A stretch of DNA of 64,000 nucleotides from Oscillospiraceae bacterium (lineage in GTDB: Bacteria; Bacillota; Clostridia; Oscillospirales; Oscillospiraceae). The stretch lies in contig CADCHN010000001.1 of assembly GCA_902801295.1 (NCBI GenBank), forward strand, positions 1-64,000, written 5' to 3'. Under the pieces are notes generated by a model that saw only the letters and a list, made by a program, of their open reading frames with translations, ran no database searches and had not been told where the DNA came from. Shown here in pieces: positions 1 through 7,890 of the stretch (positions within the stretch are counted from its first letter, which is position 1; the number at the start of each line of letters is the position of its first letter). The position numbers and the translations under genes are program-made.

Positions 1-336
1 TATTCTGATTTTATCTTTTTGAACCGTAATGGAGAGGTGTATGGACAGGCTTCGCTCAATAAGGCAATAAAAAGAATTATCCGCGATTGTAATGACGAGC
101 AGTTCCTGAAAAGTGAGAGTCCGGAAGTGCTTTTGCCGAACTTTAGCTGCCATAGCCTACGTCATACCTTTACAACCAGGTTGTGCGAAGCCGGTACGAA
201 TATCAAGCTCATGCAAGATATCCTTGGGCATCAGGATATCTCGACTACCATGAACATTTATGCTGATGTGACGAAGGAGTTGCGTGAAAAAGAGCTGGGC
301 AATCTGGAAGCTTATTTCGCAAAGCAAAAGGGATAA
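1..336 (+). CDS. Tyrosine recombinase/integrase, C-terminal part (5' end outside window)
   Basis: The frame is open from base 1 and ends in TAA at 334-336, so only the last ~111 residues are present. It carries the conserved C-terminal box of tyrosine recombinases: HSLRHTF (Arg-His-x-x-Arg core), then a GHQDISTT segment with the second His, and the nucleophile Tyr in NIYADVT. Proteins of this family cut and rejoin DNA at att sites to move phages, ICEs and Tn916-like elements. A terminator lies 17 bases after the stop. No other element gene is visible before the kor operon, so this is probably the outer edge of an integrated element or a leftover of one. Family call is secure; the element type is not determined. 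Confidence 0.85.
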   Translation, partial: YSDFIFLNRNGEVYGQASLNKAIKRIIRDCNDEQFLKSESPEVLLPNFSCHSLRHTFTTRLCEAGTNIKLMQDILGHQDISTTMNIYADVTKELREKELGNLEAYFAKQKG

Positions 337-352
337 CGTTTTCATAAAGGAT

Positions 353-397
353 CGGGAGGTACTCTCAATACGAGAGAGCCTCCCGCTTTCCGTTTTT
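353..397 (+). terminator. Intrinsic terminator after the integrase
   Basis: A two-part hairpin (CGGGAGG with CCTCCCG, and CTCTC with GAGAG, loop AATAC) is followed by a pyrimidine/T-rich run ending in TTTTT. It directly follows the integrase stop. Confidence 0.8.
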
Positions 398-420
398 ATT
401 CCGATATTTTGTCGAATATA

Positions 421-474
421 TTGAAAAATGAGCTTGTTTGTGCTATAATACTTCATACTGTTAAACGAACAGTA
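421..474 (+). promoter_or_regulatory. Strong orphan promoter with a palindrome at its start point
   Basis: TTGAAA (421-426), a 17-base spacer and TATAAT (444-449) with an upstream TG make an extended consensus promoter. Immediately downstream, at the expected transcription start, TACTGTT (456-462) and AACAGTA (468-474) form a 7-bp inverted repeat suited to a repressor. The only open frame after it is 18 codons long (ATG at 476, stop at 530-532), so its product is unclear. Confidence 0.6.
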
Positions 475-660
475 CATGAGTACACCAACACACCAAAAAG
501 TACGCCATCCTCCAGTTAGATATGAGAAGTGATGGCGACTTATAGTTTTACGGGAAAAAACAACGTGACGCTATTAAGGGGCTTTATTGAGGTATAGGAC
601 GTTATAGTGACTATGGAAATCTCGTCCCGCGCCCTGCCGCGAGGCAGGGCGCTGTTATTT
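456..660 (+). ncRNA. Candidate small non-coding RNA (tentative)
   Basis: This is the stretch between the orphan promoter and a strong hairpin terminator at 629-660. It would give a transcript of about 200 nt with no credible ORF. It contains CGCCATC (503-509) pairing with GATGGCG at about 531-537, which closes a ~20-nt loop. I do not recognise a known RNA family. The alternative is non-functional junction DNA between an integrated element and the chromosome, with the promoter belonging to a gene that was cut off. Confidence 0.25.
629..660 (+). terminator. Hairpin terminator
   Basis: GCGCCCTGCC pairs perfectly with GGCAGGGCGC across a GCGA tetraloop, followed by TGTTATTT. Nothing coding precedes it within 290 bases. 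The rest of the gene-free stretch 337-934 holds the orphan promoter, this hairpin and the kor promoter; I see nothing else in it. Confidence 0.6.
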
Positions 661-778
661 GCGCTGCATACAGCCCGTATTCAGCGCGTAAAGATTTTGA
701 GTAAAAAGATACGCACTCTTTCTATTTACCGTGCAAAAGAGCCATAAATTTCATAAAATTCTTCGGAAAGATTTTTGC

Positions 779-814
779 ACATCTATTGCTATTTGGAAAT
801 AGATGTTATACAAT
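779..814 (+). promoter_or_regulatory. Probable kor operon promoter with overlapping operator palindrome
   Basis: TTGCTA (786-791), 17 bases, TACAAT (809-814). A perfect 9-bp inverted repeat, ACATCTATT (779-787) and AATAGATGT (798-806), straddles the -35 box and the spacer, so a dimeric regulator bound here would block or position RNA polymerase. About 120 bases of leader follow before korD. I do not recognise the palindrome as a known regulator site. Confidence 0.5.
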
Positions 815-934
815 AACAAGGGTGCGCTGCGCCCTCCGCGACCAAAGCGGGGCGTCGGCGGCCAACAATACCAGCATGATCTGTCAGCGGGAACCAGCCG
901 TCTCATTATCTATCGTCATAAAGGAGAGAAACAA

Positions 935-1135
935 ATGGTCGGGAGAAAAAAACTCGTGATCGAAGACAAGTGGTGTAAGGGCTGCGGGATCTGTGCGGCG
1001 TTCTGCCCGAAACAGGTTCTGGAGATCAAAAAGGAAAAGGTACGCATCAAGGATGCTGAGGCGTGCATTTTCTGCGGACAGTGCGAACTGCGCTGCCCGG
1101 ATTACGCCATTTATCTGGTTAACGTCGAAGAGTAA
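935..1135 (+). CDS. korD: 2-oxoacid:ferredoxin oxidoreductase delta subunit (2x[4Fe-4S] ferredoxin)
   Basis: A 66-residue dicluster ferredoxin with two cysteine motifs, CKGCGICAAFCP and CIFCGQCELRCP, each ligating a [4Fe-4S] cluster. As the delta subunit of a 2-oxoacid:ferredoxin oxidoreductase it carries electrons from the catalytic TPP/FeS centre to external ferredoxin. The start is ATG 935, preceded by AAGGAGAG with normal spacing; an open frame extends upstream to 803 but has no ribosome site and lies in the leader. It is the first gene of the korD-A-B-C-CoA-transferase operon. Length and cysteine spacing are typical. Confidence 0.92.
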   Translation: MVGRKKLVIEDKWCKGCGICAAFCPKQVLEIKKEKVRIKDAEACIFCGQCELRCPDYAIYLVNVEE

Positions 1136-1147
1136 GGAGGCCGGACT

Positions 1148-2299
1148 ATGTCGAAAGCTGTTTTAATGCAGGGCAACGAAGCCGCAGTGGAGGGCGCCAT
1201 CGCCGCCGGTATGCGGTTTTTCGCGGGATATCCCATTACCCCGTCTACCGAAATCGCGGAGCAGAGCGCGCTCCGGCTGCCCCAGATGGGCGGTAAGTTC
1301 ATCCAGATGGAGGATGAGATTTCTTCCATCGCTGCCGTTCTCGGCGCTTCTGTCGCTGGCATGAAGGCCATGACGGCCACCTCCGGCCCGGGCTTTTCCC
1401 TGATGCAGGAAAACATCGGCTACGGTGTGATGGCTGAGATCCCCTGCGTCATTGTTGACGTTCAGCGTGCCGGCCCGTCCACTGGCCTGGCCACCAGCCC
1501 CTCCCAGGGCGACTACATGCAGGCCCGCTGGGGCACCCACGGCGACCATCCGATGATTGCCCTGTCGCCCTCCTCTGTCCTCGAAACCTATACGCTTATC
1601 ATCCGTGCCTTCAACCTGGCGGAAAAGTACCGCACGCCGGTCATCTTCCTGATGGATGAGATCGTCGGCCATATGCGCGAGGGCGTGGAACTGCCGAACC
1701 CCAACGATCTGATTATCAACCGCCGCAAGATGTCCTTCCACGACGGCGCGAACAAGGAGTGCTACTTTGTGCCGGAAGGCGAGTATGTTCCCAGAATGAA
1801 GCCCTTTGGTCAGGGCGAGCGCTACAACATCACCGGCCTTGCGCATGATATCTCCGGCTTCCCGGTCAACTCCAACGAGATCGCCGGCAAGCTTGTTACC
1901 CGTCTGCTGGACAAGGTGGACAAGAATGTGGACAACATCGTCCGCGTGGAGGAATACGCGATGGACGACGCGGAGACCGCGATCGTCTGCTTCGGCGGTA
2001 CGGCACGCGCGGCCATGTCCGCCGTGCTCGCGGCGAGAGCTGAGGGCAAGAAGGTCGGCATGTTCCGTCCCATCACGGTGTGGCCCTTCCCGGAAAAGCA
2101 GCTGCTCGCGCGTCTGCCGCAGCTCAAGAATATTCTCATGGTCGAGCATAACCACGGCCAGATGCTGCTGGAGGTTCAGCGGGTCACGCGCTGCGAAAAG
2201 CCCGTGCACTTCCTCGGCCGCGTCGACGGTACCGTGATTTCTCCCAACGATATCCTGGCAAAACTCAATGAGATGGAGGGTGCGCATCATGCCGAGTGA
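1148..2299 (+). CDS. korA: 2-oxoacid:ferredoxin oxidoreductase alpha subunit
   Basis: A 383-residue alpha subunit (pyruvate:ferredoxin oxidoreductase domain I/II type) of the heterotetrameric 2-oxoacid oxidoreductases that decarboxylate a 2-oxoacid with CoA and reduce ferredoxin. It shows the family start AVEGAIAAGMRFFAGYPITP, the MEDEISS loop near residue 55 and the GPSTGLATSPSQGD loop near residue 117, which resemble 2-oxoglutarate enzymes (KorA). A transketolase C-terminal-like domain follows from about residue 260. RBS AGGAGG lies just upstream. It overlaps korB by 11 bases, implying coupled translation. The preferred substrate cannot be fixed from sequence: 2-oxoglutarate is likeliest, branched-chain 2-oxoacids are the alternative. 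Confidence 0.9.
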   Translation: MSKAVLMQGNEAAVEGAIAAGMRFFAGYPITPSTEIAEQSALRLPQMGGKFIQMEDEISSIAAVLGASVAGMKAMTATSGPGFSLMQENIGYGVMAEIPCVIVDVQRAGPSTGLATSPSQGDYMQARWGTHGDHPMIALSPSSVLETYTLIIRAFNLAEKYRTPVIFLMDEIVGHMREGVELPNPNDLIINRRKMSFHDGANKECYFVPEGEYVPRMKPFGQGERYNITGLAHDISGFPVNSNEIAGKLVTRLLDKVDKNVDNIVRVEEYAMDDAETAIVCFGGTARAAMSAVLAARAEGKKVGMFRPITVWPFPEKQLLARLPQLKNILMVEHNHGQMLLEVQRVTRCEKPVHFLGRVDGTVISPNDILAKLNEMEGAHHAE

Positions 2300-3134
2300 T
2301 CTTATCCATGAATATATGAGAATCGATCATCTTCCCCAGATCTGGTGCCCCGGCTGCGGCAACGGCGTCATCATGCGCGACGTGGCGGTGGCGATCCAGG
2401 AGCTGATCGACGACCCCGAGTACGACTTCGACCGCGACGACTTTGTCATCGTTTCCGGTATCGGCTGCTCCTCCCGCGCGGCCGGTTATCTGGACTTCAA
2501 CTCCATCCACACGACCCATGGCCGTGCCATCGCCTTTGCCACCGGTATCAAGTTTGCCAATCCCAAACTGAATGTCATCGTCCTTACCGGCGACGGCGAC
2601 TGCTCCGCCATCGGCGGCAATCACCTGATCCATGCGGCGCGCCGCAACCTTGGCCTGACGGTGATTTGCTTTAACAACGACATTTACGGCATGACCGGCG
2701 GCCAGTATTCGCCGACTACGCCCAACGGCGACAAGGCAACCACCGCGCCCTACGGCAACGTGGACCGTCCCTTTGATATCGCCAACCTCGCCACCGGCGC
2801 CGGCGCCTCTTTTGCCGCGCGCGGCGATGTGTTCCATGCCAAAGAGACCACCGAGATCATCAAGAAGGCCATTCTGCACAAGGGCTTCTCTCTGGTTGAC
2901 GTTTACTCTATCTGCCCGACCTACTACGGCCGCAAGAACAAGAAGGGCGACGCCGTCGAGATGCTCAAGTGGCAGAAGGAGAACCTGATCCCCACCGCCC
3001 GCTACTACAGCATGAGTGAGGAAGACCGCGCAGGCAAGAAGCAGATCGGCATCCTGTCCTTTAACGACTACCCCGAGTATACGGACGAGTACGCAAAGAT
3101 CATTGCCGCCTGCAGCAAAAAGGCGAAGAAATAA
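2289..3134 (+). CDS. korB: 2-oxoacid:ferredoxin oxidoreductase beta subunit (TPP-binding)
   Basis: A 281-residue beta subunit carrying thiamine pyrophosphate and one [4Fe-4S] cluster. Seen: the IWCPGCGNG motif near residue 19, a GIGCSSR cluster loop, the TPP-Mg motif GDGDCSAIGGNH with downstream NND, and YGMTGGQYSPTT. It forms the active site with KorA. ATG 2289 is chosen because GGAGGG sits 8 bases upstream, inside the end of korA; an in-frame ATG at 2268 has no such site. KorC follows 15 bases after the stop. Typical length. Confidence 0.92.
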   Translation: MPSDLIHEYMRIDHLPQIWCPGCGNGVIMRDVAVAIQELIDDPEYDFDRDDFVIVSGIGCSSRAAGYLDFNSIHTTHGRAIAFATGIKFANPKLNVIVLTGDGDCSAIGGNHLIHAARRNLGLTVICFNNDIYGMTGGQYSPTTPNGDKATTAPYGNVDRPFDIANLATGAGASFAARGDVFHAKETTEIIKKAILHKGFSLVDVYSICPTYYGRKNKKGDAVEMLKWQKENLIPTARYYSMSEEDRAGKKQIGILSFNDYPEYTDEYAKIIAACSKKAKK

Positions 3135-3149
3135 GGGGAGGGACAGAGA

Positions 3150-3719
3150 ATGAGCAATCGTTATGAGATGCGTTTCGCCGGCTCCGGCGGACAGGGCGTC
3201 ATTCTGGCCAGTGTGATCATCGCGGAGGCCGCCGTCATCAGCGGTCTGAACACCGTGCAGTCTCAGGCCTACGGTCCCGAGGCGCGCGGCGGCGTCAGCA
3301 AGGCGGAAACCGTGCTGAGCCGGGACAAGATCTGGTACTCCAAGGTCACCCTGCCGAACTTCCTCCTGGCGCTGACCCAGGCGTCCCTCGAAAAATACAC
3401 CCGCGAGATGGCGGACGGCGCGATCGTCATGATGGACGACAGCCTCACCATGCCCGCCGATCTCGATCCCGCTCGCGTCATTTCCATCCCCATCCTGCAG
3501 ACCGCCAAGGAGAAGGTCGGCAAGGCCTTCACCGCAAACATCGTCGCCGTCGGCGCGATCAATAAGGCGCTGCAGCTCTTCAGCGACAAGGAACTGATGG
3601 AGGGCGTCAAGCGCCACATCCCCGCCGGCACGGAGGAGATCAACCAGAAGGCGCTTGCCGAAGGCGCAGCCCTGATTTCCGACGAACAGTCCGCGGCCTT
3701 CGCGCAGAAGATCGGGTGA
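3150..3719 (+). CDS. korC: 2-oxoacid:ferredoxin oxidoreductase gamma subunit
   Basis: A 189-residue gamma (POR/KOR gamma) subunit. Family hallmarks visible are RFAGSGGQGVILA at the N terminus, QSQAYGPEARGG near residue 45, and the closing MMDDSL / GKAFTANIVAVGA segments. It is structural and shapes the CoA/substrate site with the alpha subunit. It has a GGGGAGGG-like ribosome site before ATG 3150 and lies 3 bases before the CoA-transferase gene, so all five genes are probably one transcript. Confidence 0.92.
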   Translation: MSNRYEMRFAGSGGQGVILASVIIAEAAVISGLNTVQSQAYGPEARGGVSKAETVLSRDKIWYSKVTLPNFLLALTQASLEKYTREMADGAIVMMDDSLTMPADLDPARVISIPILQTAKEKVGKAFTANIVAVGAINKALQLFSDKELMEGVKRHIPAGTEEINQKALAEGAALISDEQSAAFAQKIG

Positions 3720-3722
3720 AGC

Positions 3723-5243
3723 ATGGAGCTTGACAATCGCTTTCGCTGTGCGGCGCTGCAGGGCCGCGTGATGAGCGCGGACGAGGCGGCCAATCTGATC
3801 GAAGACGGGATGACCGTCGCCGTCAGCGGCTTTACGCCCTCCGGCTGCCCGAAAACGGTGCCCCTCGCCATCTCCGAGCAGGTGCGCAGCGGACAGAGGA
3901 AGCTGCGGCTGAATCTTCTCAGCGGCGCATCCACCGGCGACGAGCTGGACTCCGATTGGGCCAGTCTCAATATCATCGCCCGCCGCCTGCCCTACATGAC
4001 CAGCAAGGCTCTCCGCAGCGCCGTCAACGGGGGGGGCAGCGAGCCGGTGTACTATACCGATATTCACCTCGGCGAGGTGGCGCAGAACGCTCGCCTCGGC
4101 TTTTACGGCAAGATTGATGTGGCGATCATTGAGGCCGCCGCAATCACCGCAGAGGGGAACCTGATCCCCACCACCGCCGTCGGCTGCTCGCAGACCTATA
4201 TTGACCTGGCCGAGCGCGTCATCGTCGAGCTGAACCTGGCGCAGCCCGCCGGCCTGGAGGGCATGCACGACATCTACCGCGTGCAGAATCCGCCGCGGCG
4301 CGAGCCGATTCCTCTCACGCAGGTGGGACAGCGTATCGGCAAGCCCTGGCTGACTTGTCCGGCGGAGAAGATCGCCGCCGTCGTGATCGGCCAGGCGGAG
4401 GAGCATCCCCGGCCCCTTGCCCCCGAGGACGAGGTCAGCCGCCGGATCGCCGCCAATATCGTGCGCTTTCTGGAGAAGGAGAAAGAGGCCGGCCGCCTCT
4501 CTGCCGATCAGCTGCCGCTGCAGAGCGGCGTCGGCTCGGTGGCAAACGCGGTGCTCTTCGGACTGAAAAACTCCGAATTCGAGCATATGAGCTTCTTCTC
4601 GGAAGTGATGCAGGACGGCATCCTCGATCTGATCGACGCAGGGAAGGCAGATTTTGCCTCCGCGACCTCGCTGTCGCTCTCGAAAGAGGGCATGAACCAT
4701 CTGCTGGGTGATCTGGAAAAGTACCGCGACAAGCTGGTGCTGCGCGACTCCGAGATCTCCAACAGTGCCGAGCTGATCCGCCGTCTGGGTGTGATCGCGA
4801 TGAACACTGCGGTCGAGGCCGACATCTACGGCAACGTCAATTCCTCCCAGATGAACGGCACCAACGTCTATAACGGCACCGGCGGCTCCGGCGACTACGC
4901 GCGCAACGCCTCGATTTCGATCTTTATGACCAATTCTGTCGCTAAGGGCGGCAAAATTTCGAGCATTGTCCCGATGGTCACGCACGTTGACCACTGCGAG
5001 CATGACGTGGACGTGATCGTGACCGAGCAGGGCTATGCCGATCTGCGCGGTTTGTCTCCGAAGGAGCGCGCAGAGCTCATCATCGAAAACTGCGCCCATC
5101 CGGACTACCGCCCGCAGCTGCGGCGCTATTTTGAGGAGGCCTGCGCCGCGACCCACGGCGCGCAGACCCCGCATCTGCTGGATCAGGCTTTTTCCTTCCA
5201 TCGGAACCTGAAGCTGACCGGCACCATGCTGGAGGGCATTTAA
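3723..5243 (+). CDS. Acetyl-CoA hydrolase/transferase family; probable succinyl-CoA:acetate CoA-transferase
   Basis: A 506-residue class I CoA-transferase of the acetyl-CoA hydrolase/succinate CoA-transferase family (Cat1/AarC type). The family core is clear: SGVGSVANAV near residue 263, catalytic Glu in FSEVMQDG (Glu294 by my count, the same number as the known catalytic residue of AarC), and GGSGDYARNA, SIVPMVTHVDH and VTEQGYADLRGLSP in the C-terminal half. Placed last in the kor operon, it could move CoA from succinyl-CoA (made by KorABCD from 2-oxoglutarate) to acetate. That coupling is inference; other acyl-CoA donors are possible. The operon ends in a bidirectional terminator. Confidence 0.88.
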   Translation: MELDNRFRCAALQGRVMSADEAANLIEDGMTVAVSGFTPSGCPKTVPLAISEQVRSGQRKLRLNLLSGASTGDELDSDWASLNIIARRLPYMTSKALRSAVNGGGSEPVYYTDIHLGEVAQNARLGFYGKIDVAIIEAAAITAEGNLIPTTAVGCSQTYIDLAERVIVELNLAQPAGLEGMHDIYRVQNPPRREPIPLTQVGQRIGKPWLTCPAEKIAAVVIGQAEEHPRPLAPEDEVSRRIAANIVRFLEKEKEAGRLSADQLPLQSGVGSVANAVLFGLKNSEFEHMSFFSEVMQDGILDLIDAGKADFASATSLSLSKEGMNHLLGDLEKYRDKLVLRDSEISNSAELIRRLGVIAMNTAVEADIYGNVNSSQMNGTNVYNGTGGSGDYARNASISIFMTNSVAKGGKISSIVPMVTHVDHCEHDVDVIVTEQGYADLRGLSPKERAELIIENCAHPDYRPQLRRYFEEACAATHGAQTPHLLDQAFSFHRNLKLTGTMLEGI

Positions 5244-5246
5244 GAT

Positions 5247-5288
5247 AAAAAAACGGTCATACCAATCCGCTTGGTATGGCCGTTTTTT
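5247..5288. terminator. Bidirectional terminator between convergent genes
   Basis: A 12-bp stem CGGTCATACCAA/TTGGTATGGCCG with a TCCGC loop, flanked by an A-run on the left and a T-run on the right. It serves the kor operon on plus and the kinase gene ending at 5291 on minus. Confidence 0.92.
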
Positions 5289-5290
5289 GT

Positions 5291-6190
5291 TTAATTCCTG
5301 GGCATCAGCCTGTCCGCGATGGCCTCCGCCTGCCGGAGAGAATAGCAGTAGCGCTCGTCCTCACGCTGCTCGTAGCGGTTGCCGAGCATGATCCATTCGC
5401 AGGCTTCGTAAAACAGGAAGAAATCCAGCGTTTGTCTGTATTCCTCATAGGAAATGCCGTGCTTTTTCACACAAATGCTGTAATAGTAATCAATCGCATA
5501 ATCGCGATCCGCCTGGGACAAATAAAAGTATGCATTCTCATCTTCTCGCCCGTGGGCGATCAGCCGCGCGAGCGAGCTCAGATAGGGCAGGATGCCACCG
5601 TACTCCCAGTCAATGAGTACCGCTTTTTCACCGACGAGAACATTGATCGGCAGCAGATCGTCATGGCAAAGGCTTCGCGGCGTATGGAGGTAGATTTGGA
5701 TAAACTGATTGTACACGGCCTTCAGATGCGACGAACCAAGATACTGCCCCCTGCGTTTAATTCCTTCCAATGCTCGGTCAAGAGTACAGGCCGAATCGAA
5801 GAGATCCTCCCGCTGCCAGTATTCATCCTGCATGGCGCCGAGAGAGTCGAGCGCCAGAGTGAGCCTGGCACGGTCACAGCGGCGAAGATTCTCGCCGGGA
5901 CAGTACTCCAGCAGAAGGAATGTGTCGTCTCCGTAAGCAGCGGAGCCAAGCAGAGCGGGAGCATAGGGCTTTTTCGAGGCAAAAAAGCAGCGGTAGACCT
6001 CCGGCTCCAGAGCTTTTGCACGTTTGAGAACAAAGTCGCCCGATTCGCTTCGGATGAGCCACACGGCATAGGGACTGCCGTCCTCTTCGTCTTTGAATTG
6101 CCGGATGCTCGCTGTTCCGAGCACAGGCAAATCGAAGCGCGAGAGAATAACGGACAGTTCGTCCGCCGTTGGCATATGTTTTTCCTTCAT
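5291..6190 (-). CDS. Aminoglycoside phosphotransferase/choline kinase-fold protein (APH family)
   Basis: A 299-residue protein kinase-like fold enzyme. The catalytic loop LCHDDLLPINVLV (His-x-Asp with Asn) and the metal loop LIDWEYGG near residues 190-215 are those of APH/choline kinase proteins that phosphorylate a small-molecule hydroxyl. An N-terminal nucleotide lobe (FVLKRAK Lys) is present. It has no specific match I recognise to a resistance enzyme; housekeeping relatives act on choline, homoserine or sugars, so the substrate is unknown. The start is ATG 6190, with AAAGGAG upstream, in preference to an ATG seven codons earlier. A good promoter precedes it. Confidence 0.75.
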   Translation of the reverse strand: MKEKHMPTADELSVILSRFDLPVLGTASIRQFKDEEDGSPYAVWLIRSESGDFVLKRAKALEPEVYRCFFASKKPYAPALLGSAAYGDDTFLLLEYCPGENLRRCDRARLTLALDSLGAMQDEYWQREDLFDSACTLDRALEGIKRRGQYLGSSHLKAVYNQFIQIYLHTPRSLCHDDLLPINVLVGEKAVLIDWEYGGILPYLSSLARLIAHGREDENAYFYLSQADRDYAIDYYYSICVKKHGISYEEYRQTLDFFLFYEACEWIMLGNRYEQREDERYCYSLRQAEAIADRLMPRN

Positions 6191-6216
6191 TGCAAGATCT
6201 CCTTTCCTCATGAGGA

Positions 6217-6245
6217 ATTATAGCATATTTGCCATGACAGGACAA
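6217..6245 (-). promoter_or_regulatory. Promoter of the APH-fold gene
   Basis: On the minus strand TTGTCC (6245-6240), 17 bases, TATAAT (6222-6217), ending 26 bases before the start codon. Confidence 0.65.
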
Positions 6246-6287
6246 GCTGACACCGCTCCCGTTCGACTCCCTCCCGGATGCCAAAAA

Positions 6288-6309
6288 GAAAAACCCGCCT
6301 GGCGGCGGG
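6288..6309 (-). terminator. Terminator after tRNA-Gly(CCC)
   Basis: Minus-strand CCCGCC/GGCGGG hairpin followed by TTTTTCTTTTT, about 10 bases after the encoded CCA end of the tRNA. Confidence 0.8.
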
Positions 6310-6319
6310 CATTTCTTTT

Positions 6320-6393
6320 TGGAGCGGATGATGGGAGTCGAACCCACCTTATCGGCTTGGGAAGCCGGAGTTCTACCGATGAACTACATCCGC
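6320..6393 (-). tRNA. tRNA-Gly (anticodon CCC)
   Basis: Reads as a cloverleaf on the minus strand: 7-bp acceptor GCGGATG/CATCCGC, D stem GTTC/GAAC, anticodon loop TTCCCAA (CCC), T arm with GGTTCGACTC, and an encoded CCA. The outermost anticodon-stem pair is C-A. It reads glycine GGG codons. It stands alone, with its own terminator. Confidence 0.92.
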
Positions 6394-6482
6394 AATTCAG
6401 TATTCGAAGTATACCACGCGACGCAGAAAAATTCAATAGCAAAAGCGCGGCTTTTTTGTATGTCCCAACTTGTTGCTGCACC

Positions 6483-6511
6483 TTGACGCATCCGAAGGCT
6501 TGGGATAAAAT
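6483..6511 (+). promoter_or_regulatory. Promoter for rdgB operon
   Basis: TTGACG (6483-6488), 17 bases, TAAAAT (6506-6511), 27 bases before the rdgB start. Confidence 0.6.
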
Positions 6512-6538
6512 AAGAAAAAACGTCGGGAGAAGATAGAC

Positions 6539-7117
6539 ATGAAACTGATTTTGGCATCCAATAACGCCCATAAGCTGCGGGAGATTAAGGAGATCCTCGG
6601 CGGCTGCTTTGATGAGATCGTTACGCTGCGGGAGGCCGGGATCGACCACGAGACGGTCGAGGACGGTGAGACCTTCCTCGAAAACGCGGCGAAAAAAGCC
6701 CGCGAGATCGCGGAAATCTCCGGCTGCTGCGCTCTCGCGGACGACAGCGGCCTGTGTGTGGACGCGCTCGGCGGTGCGCCGGGTGTCTATTCGGCACGCT
6801 TTGCCGGCGTGCACGGCGACGATGAGGCCAACAACGAGCTGCTGCTGAAAAAGCTCGAAAATGTCGATAACCGCGCGGCGCATTTCACCTGCGCCGTCGT
6901 TCTGGCGCGCCCGGACGGCAGCGAAGTCAGTGCCGAGGGCTATTTCTACGGCGAGATCGCCCATGCGCTCGCCGGGGAAAACGGCTTCGGCTACGATCCG
7001 CTGTTTTATCTCCCGGAATACGGCTGCACCTCGGCGCAGCTCTCGCCGGAGGAGAAAAACCGCATCAGCCACCGCGGCAATGCCCTCCGTGCGTTGCTGG
7101 AGAAGCTGCATGGATAA
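6539..7117 (+). CDS. rdgB: XTP/dITP diphosphatase (non-canonical purine NTP pyrophosphatase, Ham1/RdgB)
   Basis: A 192-residue Ham1-family house-cleaning enzyme that hydrolyses ITP, dITP and XTP to the monophosphate and PPi in the cytoplasm, keeping hypoxanthine and xanthine out of DNA and RNA. Motifs: the start LILASNNAHKLREI, DDSGLCVDALGGAPGVYSAR near residue 69 with the metal-binding Asp, GYDPLF near 150, and SHRGNAL near the C terminus. Typical length. A methyltransferase gene starts inside its last 8 bases, so the two are translationally coupled. Confidence 0.95.
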   Translation: MKLILASNNAHKLREIKEILGGCFDEIVTLREAGIDHETVEDGETFLENAAKKAREIAEISGCCALADDSGLCVDALGGAPGVYSARFAGVHGDDEANNELLLKKLENVDNRAAHFTCAVVLARPDGSEVSAEGYFYGEIAHALAGENGFGYDPLFYLPEYGCTSAQLSPEEKNRISHRGNALRALLEKLHG

Positions 7118-7871
7118 GCAGGACTATACAAGCATCAACGCCCGCACCATCGACCGCTGGGTCGAGGAGGGCTGGGAGTGGGGGATTCCCGTTTCGCACG
7201 AGGAATTCGAACGCGCGAGACAGGGCGGCTGGCGCATCCTGCTCACGCCGACAAAACCGGTGCCCGCGAGCTGGTTCCCGCCGCTTGAGGGCGCGCAGGT
7301 TCTGGGCCTTGCCTCCGGCGGCGGACAGCAGATGCCGATCCTCACCGCCCGCGGTGCGCACTGCACGGTGCTTGATTACTCCGAGCGGCAGATCGCCTCG
7401 GAGCGCATGGTTGCCGAGCGGGAGGGCTATGAGATTCATGCCGTCTGCGCCGACATGACAATGCCGCTGCCCTTTGCGGACGAGAGCTTTGACCTGATCG
7501 TGCATCCGGTTTCCAACTGCTATATCCGCGACGTGCTGCCTGTTTGGAAAGAATGCTGGCGCGTGCTGAAACCGGGCGGACTGCTGATGGCGGGGCTTGA
7601 TAACGGCTTCAACTACCTGTTTGAGGATGCCGAGCCTGACCGCATGGTCGGCATGCTGCCCTTCGACCCGCTGGATAACCCGTCTCAGATGGAGTGCCTC
7701 ATCCGCGACGACTGCGGCGTACAGTTTTCCCACACGATCGCTGAGCAGATCGGCGGCCAGCTGCAGGCAGGTTTCCGGCTGCTGGACGTCTATGACGACA
7801 CCAACGGCGTCGGAGTGCTCCATGAGCACGGCGTGCCCTGTTTCTGGGCGACGCTGGCCAGAAAAGAATGA
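7110..7871 (+). CDS. Class I SAM-dependent methyltransferase
   Basis: A 253-residue Rossmann-fold methyltransferase. The SAM-binding motif I is VLGLASGGGQQMP near residue 64, motif II is around VLDYSERQI, and motif III/post I is DESFDLIVHPVSNCY near 124, followed by WRVLKPGGLLMAG. Substrate unknown. The start is ATG 7110, which overlaps the end of rdgB by 8 bases; the open frame extends further upstream but only inside rdgB. The downstream lipoprotein begins 19 bases after the stop, so this may be a three-gene transcript. No N-terminal signal, so cytoplasmic. Confidence 0.85.
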   Translation: MDKQDYTSINARTIDRWVEEGWEWGIPVSHEEFERARQGGWRILLTPTKPVPASWFPPLEGAQVLGLASGGGQQMPILTARGAHCTVLDYSERQIASERMVAEREGYEIHAVCADMTMPLPFADESFDLIVHPVSNCYIRDVLPVWKECWRVLKPGGLLMAGLDNGFNYLFEDAEPDRMVGMLPFDPLDNPSQMECLIRDDCGVQFSHTIAEQIGGQLQAGFRLLDVYDDTNGVGVLHEHGVPCFWATLARKE

Positions 7872-7890
7872 GAAACTTGGGAGAAGAGCC

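Noticed and set aside
1..336. Treating the integrase fragment as part of the same ICE as the 39.7 kb recombinase
   Set aside because: The two are separated by 38 kb of ordinary chromosome genes, use different recombinase chemistries and the ICE already has its own integrase at its left end.
2265..5201. Very long open frame (978 codons) on the minus strand, antisense to korB, korC and the CoA-transferase
   Set aside because: It mirrors high-GC codon bias of the plus-strand genes, which carry clear family motifs. The predicted protein is a His/Asp/Arg/Gly/Val-rich low-information sequence with no family signal or ribosome site.
5291..6190. Calling the APH-fold gene an aminoglycoside resistance gene
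   Set aside because: The fold is shared by choline, homoserine and sugar kinases. No resistance-type specificity motif is recognisable and the context is chromosomal.
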